Shown: one piece after another, positions 1-5,100 of the stretch
Layout of the letters: every line of letters begins with the position of its first letter
Numbering within the stretch: the stretch's first letter is position 1
From: Balneolaceae bacterium
GTDB taxonomy: Bacteria; Bacteroidota; Rhodothermia; Balneolales; Balneolaceae
Reading direction: 5' to 3'
DNA: 8,719 nucleotides
NCBI GenBank assembly: GCA_007117235.1
Contig: SKGY01000037.1
Location: 1 to 8,719, forward strand
The notes under the pieces: generated by a model
Told to the model about the DNA's origin: nothing
Seen by the model: only the letters and a program-made list of their open reading frames with translations
The model's database searches: none
Made by a program: the position numbers and the translations under genes

Positions 1-342
1 CGAGCTGCGATATTGAACAATGTTTTGAGCAATACGAAAATTCAAGCCTGGTATCTGCAGGAGATCATCCACAGATGCTCTGTTTACGTTGAGTGGATTA
101 TTTGCCAGATTTTCTAAAAACTCAACCAGCTCTTCGAGATCAAGGTCAGACTCTTCGGGGTCAATCTCTTGAATAGCACGTTCAATATCTCGCTCAACCT
201 GCGTTCGGGTAGTGTCTTGCTGCTGTGCAATAGCAGGTTGAACAAGCCACCCGCTCATGACCAGAAAAAACAGAGCTACCTGCCATTTGACTTTCAGGAG
301 CGGCTTTTCTGATCGATAAACGCAATGCTTTTTAAAAATCAT
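1..342 (-). CDS. Secreted helix-hairpin-helix (ComEA-like) protein, N-terminal part only
   Basis: This reading frame starts at ATG 342 and stays open for 114 codons to the window edge, so the C-terminus is missing. Residues 1-20 are basic and 21-35 hydrophobic, followed by PAIAQ, which looks like a signal peptide cleaved near residue 39-40; there is no lipobox. An acidic helical stretch (about 48-80) leads into a helix-hairpin-helix at 83-112, with NPLNVNRAS, DLLQIPGLN and AQNIVQYR in the order seen in ComEA-type DNA-binding domains. The hairpin reads PGLN instead of the usual PGIG. From memory, Bacteroidota have a family of secreted proteins of about 600-700 residues with this N-terminus and a long C-terminal part that may be a barrel; I infer membership. 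The start lies 9 bp after the barrel gene's stop, suggesting co-transcription. Function is unproven: DNA binding is possible, protein-protein contact equally so. Confidence 0.8.
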   Translation of the reverse strand, partial: MIFKKHCVYRSEKPLLKVKWQVALFFLVMSGWLVQPAIAQQQDTTRTQVERDIERAIQEIDPEESDLDLEELVEFLENLANNPLNVNRASVDDLLQIPGLNFRIAQNIVQYRSS

Positions 343-351
343 AACACCGGA

Positions 352-1176
352 TTAAAACCGAAGAGCGAGATCAAGTGCGGGACTAAGTCCCAATGGATCG
401 TGTTGTTGAAGTCCAAAATTTACTTCAAACCGGCTAGTTTCGTAGCCAAAGCCGAATGAATATGTAGATGGTTGAGTTGATATACCAACCCTTGCAAAGA
501 GGGAAGTTAATATCTCAAACTGGATACCACTTCTGAATGAGATGGGAAACTTCACATCCTTAACTAATTCTGCGGTTACTAATGAGAGGGTGCTTAACTT
601 ATAGCTAAACCCGGCAGCTAACTCCCTTGGCAATTCTTCATCCGTATCGCCATAAACAGGTTGATTCAAATTGGTAGCTCTGGCACCGAACCATAAGTCA
701 TCAATCACTTCAGCAGCAAGGCCAATATCTATCCCAATAGCTCCGGCCGAACCGTAATTTCCGCCTTGAAAAACGTGAGTGTATGATACAGAGCCCCCGT
801 AGTGAAACGCGCCAAGCTGATTTTTATAAGCGAGTAAAAATCGGTTTTCGTTAAAGAGATTAAACCCATATCTGTGCATTCCAAGCCCAAGGGTGCCAAA
901 ATTTGTCTGATAATTAATTGAGGCGGCCATGTCGGTAATCTCCGAAATACCGATATATCTGAAGCCGTAAAATGAAATATTGTTTTCGTCCGTTGGCATC
1001 AGTGCAACATTACTGAATGTAGCCCAGTTAGAGTTAGGCATGGCTACCCCGGTTTGACCCATAGAAATCGACTTAGCTCCCATAGTTTGCTGGGCTTGAG
1101 ATTCAGCATGGAGCAGAGAAAAGAAAAATGCCAGGATAAATATTGGCAAGAAACTGTTTCGGAACGTTATTTTCAT
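352..1176 (-). CDS. PorV/PorQ-like outer-membrane beta-barrel protein
   Basis: I chose ATG 1176 (274 residues) because it begins with a compact signal peptide: MKITFRNS, then a hydrophobic core, then a likely cleavage near ESQAQQ. The in-frame ATG at 1206 would add ten residues and place a second hydrophobic patch before the signal. The mature start has the pattern GAKSISMGQTGVA followed by NSNWATFSNVALM, which resembles the GAR-x-x-x-MG-x-A-x-VA / NPA pattern of the PorV/PorQ (UPF0164, FadL-like) family. The rest alternates short amphipathic strands and glycine-rich turns and ends in LALRF, a C-terminal phenylalanine as expected for BAM-inserted barrels. In type IX secretion, PorV binds the sorting domain of cargo and PorQ is part of the attachment complex; which role applies here cannot be told. 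At about 250 mature residues it is shorter than usual PorV, so a paralogue is likely. The HhH gene follows 9 bp downstream. Confidence 0.75.
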   Translation of the reverse strand: MKITFRNSFLPIFILAFFFSLLHAESQAQQTMGAKSISMGQTGVAMPNSNWATFSNVALMPTDENNISFYGFRYIGISEITDMAASINYQTNFGTLGLGMHRYGFNLFNENRFLLAYKNQLGAFHYGGSVSYTHVFQGGNYGSAGAIGIDIGLAAEVIDDLWFGARATNLNQPVYGDTDEELPRELAAGFSYKLSTLSLVTAELVKDVKFPISFRSGIQFEILTSLFARVGISTQPSTYSFGFGYETSRFEVNFGLQQHDPLGLSPALDLALRF

Positions 1177-1217
1177 TACAATCAATAAATAAAAAATTGG
1201 ACTCATAGTATCAGAAG
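1177..1217. promoter_or_regulatory. 41-bp divergent spacer between the barrel gene and the porD-like gene
   Basis: Only 41 AT-rich bases separate the chosen start codons of two divergent exported-protein genes, so any promoters must overlap each other or extend into the coding sequences. On the minus strand, positions 1205-1213 read TGATACTAT, a fair extended -10-like element about 30 bases before ATG 1176. If real, it would rule out the upstream ATG at 1206 as the start. The plus-strand ATG at 1218 has no Shine-Dalgarno sequence; AGAAG simply abuts it. No exact Bacteroidota TAnnTTTG motif is present. Promoter assignment is tentative. Confidence 0.3.
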
Positions 1218-2138
1218 ATGCCCTTTAAACTTCAAATAAATTGCCGAAAAATATTTGCGCTCGCTGCTCTGTTTTGCATTCACACATCCATGCTATATGG
1301 GCAGGAGCTAAACTGCTCAGTGTCAGTTAACGACAGGCAAATTAGCGGATCATCTTATGACTATATTTCTGAGCTTTCCGGCGACATTGAAGAGTACCTA
1401 AACGAAAACCGTTGGACTGACGACAGGTTTGAAGAGAATGAAAGAATTCTCTGCAATATCCAGATTGTACTAACAAATGTAGACTCCCAGTTCAATTTTA
1501 CTGCTGAAGCAGTTTTTTCGGTACGTAGACCTATTTATAATACATCTCAATACTCCTCTCTAATCGTAATAGGTGACAATAACTGGAGGTTCAATTATCC
1601 TCGAAATAAAAGTTTTGTCAAAGATGAGCTTCAATTTGATGACCTGACAAGTTTTCTCGATTTCTACGCAAACATCATGCTTGGGTTCGATTATGACAGC
1701 TTTTCAGAGATGGGTGGTTCGCAATATTATAATCGTGCGCTAAATATTTTCGAGCTTGGTCAAAACTCAGGTTCAGTTGGGTGGGGCCGATCGATTGGTG
1801 CACAGCGAAACCGGTTCGGGTTAATAAATGATCTTACAAATCCTGCCTATCGGGATCTTCGTCAAGCAATGTATCAATATCATCGGCACGGTCTTGATCA
1901 GTTTACGCTGGACCCAATAACTGCTGCTGATGAGGTTATTGAAGCAATTTCTGTCATAAGAGAAAATAAACGTGTAACTAGCAACAACTATCTTTTCGAT
2001 CTATTCTTCGATACCAAATACACCGAAATCACGGCACTACTCCAATTTGCTGACGTTCAGAAAAGAACTATGGCTTATAATCTACTTACCGATGTGGATC
2101 CGGCTCACTCATCTGAGTATCAGAAATTGCAGAATTAA
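1218..2138 (+). CDS. porD: DUF4835 / PorD-like type IX secretion protein
   Basis: This 306-residue protein has a signal peptide (hydrophobic 12-25, likely cleavage around LYGQ/EL at 29-30) and a mature start ELNCSVSVNDRQISG, the usual opening of DUF4835 proteins. Further family hallmarks are visible: EEYLNENRWTDDRFEENERI (58-77), FNYPRNKSF then LQFDDLTSFLDFYANIMLG (125-156), FDYDSFSEMGG then YYNRA (157-174), GWGRS (188-192), NPAYRDLR with YHRHGLD (208-227), and LFDLFFDTKYTEI near the end. Length matches the family (about 300). Some annotation schemes name the family PorD and link it to type IX secretion; its molecular role is not settled. The two mature-region cysteines are at 33 and 79. The gene is usually found near coaBC and recN in Bacteroidota (from memory), which is not seen here. 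It runs divergent from the barrel gene and convergent on the T9SS cargo gene. The family call is secure; the gene symbol rests on family naming. Confidence 0.85.
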   Translation: MPFKLQINCRKIFALAALFCIHTSMLYGQELNCSVSVNDRQISGSSYDYISELSGDIEEYLNENRWTDDRFEENERILCNIQIVLTNVDSQFNFTAEAVFSVRRPIYNTSQYSSLIVIGDNNWRFNYPRNKSFVKDELQFDDLTSFLDFYANIMLGFDYDSFSEMGGSQYYNRALNIFELGQNSGSVGWGRSIGAQRNRFGLINDLTNPAYRDLRQAMYQYHRHGLDQFTLDPITAADEVIEAISVIRENKRVTSNNYLFDLFFDTKYTEITALLQFADVQKRTMAYNLLTDVDPAHSSEYQKLQN

Positions 2139-2143
2139 GAACT

Positions 2144-5100
2144 CTATTTGATTAACGTCATCCGTTTATCAAGAACTTTGTTTGAAGTGCTCAATCGGTA
2201 GAAATAGACGCCACTTGATAGCCCTCTACCATCAAACTCCACCTGATAATATCCCGCCTGATATCTTTGATTGGTAATGGTTTGAACCCGTCGCCCAAGT
2301 AAATCATAAACGTCAATTCGCACCTGATCTTCAGCAGGTAGTGCAAAATTGATCGTTGTTGTTGGGTTGAATGGGTTTGGATAATTTTGATTCAATTCGA
2401 GTGTAGCTGGAAACTCACTTCCATCACTTCCCGGAGCTATGTAAAGTGTAAACCTGGAGTTTGCAGCATTGGATGATGACTTTTCAATTAATCTAAAGTT
2501 CTGAATTGTATTCTTCTCACTCACACCTTTACCCTGACCGCGAATTTCAAAATCATAAAAGTCTCGCTCTCTAAGGTTGATAGTCTCTTTGGTGTGATGG
2601 TCGTAGAGCTCAAGCGTCCAGCTATCGGGGATGTTATCAAATTCCGGCCATGTGAGTGACACTAGTCCTGAATAGGGTGATCCGTCTTTTATCGCACCAA
2701 CCTGAACAGGGATCTCGATAACGGCTCCAAAATCACGGGGCAGGTTATTAATGGCCAATTCAGTACCATCTTTGAACAGTGAGTAAACTTCTAGATAGGT
2801 GTTGGTTTCAAACGGCAGAAGCCTGTAGGCATCCATTGGATCTGTGTTGAAACTTCCTTTCTCGGTAAATGAAAAATGTGTGTTTGCTGTATGAAAATCA
2901 CTTTCCAGACGGAATGCCAATACCGGCACATCATTGTAGCGGTCAAGCTCTTTTCTGAAAGTTCCTCCCACAGTTTTTACGGACGGATTTACCTCAAGCA
3001 CAGGGTCTGCTGCATTGGCCTTTACCCAAAATCCCTGAAATGGTGCAATACGTCCTGACCCGTGGCTGCCCGCAGAACCGTTCCAATATTTGTACTCTCC
3101 TGAGTTAGCGTCCCAGATATAGAGTACATTATCCATATTAGTTTTTGTCCACCCGGTGTCATCCCAATCGATGGTTGCGCCAAATGGATTTCCAACCATA
3201 TTCCAGCCGGTATCAGCTTCGGCAGTGTAGGTTACAGGGAAAGAGAATTCGGAAGTCTGTGGTGTGTTTTCTATACCTGATGCCGAAAGTGTTTTTGGCA
3301 GAACGTCGTTGTAATCACCATCACCATTAACATTGCCAAATACATAGAAAAAATAGCCTCTGCCTTCTGTAAAACTGTCTGACGCATTGGCGGGTGTTCT
3401 CCATCGCTGATTGTCGGTTCCAGCAAATGTTTCATCATAATAGAGCAAGTTAGGCTGCCTGTCGGTAAACGCAGCACCGGGTATACCTTGTAGTGTCAGT
3501 CCGTTAAAAAAGTCAGCGTAGCTCGTGCCAACCGGGGTGCTAAGCATCTTCCAGCCGGGCTGGCTCACAGATCGGTTGAAACGGAGAGTTCCGTTGTTAT
3601 AAATAATATTTGAGGCGATAAAATTGCGCCCTGATGCAATGATCAATTCACCATTTTCGAGAGTGATATCACCATCATCGCTAATGATGATATCATCAAA
3701 AGTACGTACGCCTTCAACATTGTTAATCACAGCACTCTTCATGGCCGACAGGTTTGCAATCTGCTGCTGAGACAGATTGGGAAAATCAGCTGGATCTTCA
3801 CCAACCCGAATACCGAACACAACAGTACCCTCACTTGTGTCGATGTTTAGCAGAGATAAATCACCCCTTACAACGAGTGTGTTGTTGTTTAGAATTAAAG
3901 ATCCGTCACCAAATATGTTTTGAATGTTGTCAATGGTGATGTCGGCATCCTGTTGAAGTATCATCGAGTTACCAGCTGATACCAAAATTTCATTAGTGTC
4001 AATAATGTCGCCACTTGTAAATTCGACATCGTTTAAAATTTCAAGCCGTTGTGCAAGAAGATTAGGAGTAGTAACTGTTTGCTGTGTGGAGCCATTTAAC
4101 CTCAAAACTGTTCCGTCTGTTCTAGCAAGAAAATTAGTAATACTCATATTACCTTGAAGCTCAATCTCAGCATCCGCACCTGATGCAAATGTACCGCTAC
4201 CTATAAAGTTACCACCAATATTTAGGTTTGTATTGTCTTCAATATCAAATGTGCCATTGATTAAGGCATTACCGGCAATGTCTATAGAGTTACCGCCAAA
4301 CAGAACCAGCTGAGCCCCCACTTCTACTTCAAGACTACCAATAACAACGTTCAAATCAAGATCCGGAAAGTCAGCTGCGTTACCTGGAATGACAACAAAA
4401 TCTTCAGGCCCGGGTTGACCTTGAGGATCCCAGTTCTCTGCTCTAGTCCAATCATTCCGCTGATTTGGTGCTCCACTCGGGCTCCATACTTTTGGAAAGA
4501 CAATATTAATTGTTGCTTTTGAAGTAAGCTCGCCAATACCATCAGCATCAATCGTAACCTCAACGCGTTCAACTGTAGTAGTTGAGGTAAGTGTTGCAGT
4601 GTATGTTGAGTTACCGGAATTGAATGTAATTCCTGATATCGTAGCGTTTGGTGGAGTATTTCCTGTTAGGTTACCATTCTGAGATAACTGTTCCAGAGTT
4701 ATAGATAATATTCCTGATTGATCAGTTAGAATTCGGTTCGAAAATGCATCTCTCAATGTAATGGTAATTATAGATTGTGAAGTACCATCGTTCTGTATGA
4801 GAACCGGATTTGCAACAACTTGTGAAGTACCTAGATCAAGATCATTTGCAATAACTGTAAATGGTTCACTTGTACCCGTAATTCCAAAAAGATTAGGATC
4901 TTCAACTGATATAGTTCTGTCTGTTCCGCTTTGTGTGAGAGTGATTGAATGACCCACTAAAATTCCATCGGAAATTGAGATATTATCTCCTCCTGAACTA
5001 ATTACTGAATTGGAACTGAAGTTTAGCGTGCCGGAGTAATCAGTGACTCTGTTGTTATTTGCATCAACGGCTTCAACAGATATCAAAAAGGGTTCACCTG

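Noticed and set aside
1177..1206. Upstream ATG at 1206 as the start of the barrel gene
   Set aside because: It would put an extra hydrophobic decapeptide before a normal signal peptide and leave 11 bp to the divergent gene; ATG 1176 gives a standard n-region and hydrophobic core.
2107..2118. Short inverted repeat ACTCA-TC-TGAGT near the end of the porD-like gene as a terminator
   Set aside because: The loop is only two bases, it is inside the coding sequence and it has no T-run, so it is not a credible terminator.
2876..3330. Two short plus-strand open frames (about 60 codons each)
   Set aside because: Both are antisense to the C-terminal third of the surface protein and have no recognisable motif; one ends in a His run made by the complement of Asn-Gly-Asp-Gly-Asp codons.
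4351..4572. A minus-strand open frame of 73 codons in another frame of the large gene
   Set aside because: It overlaps the real coding frame over residues with clear family motifs (NDWTRAENW, EDFVVIPG) and has no independent support.
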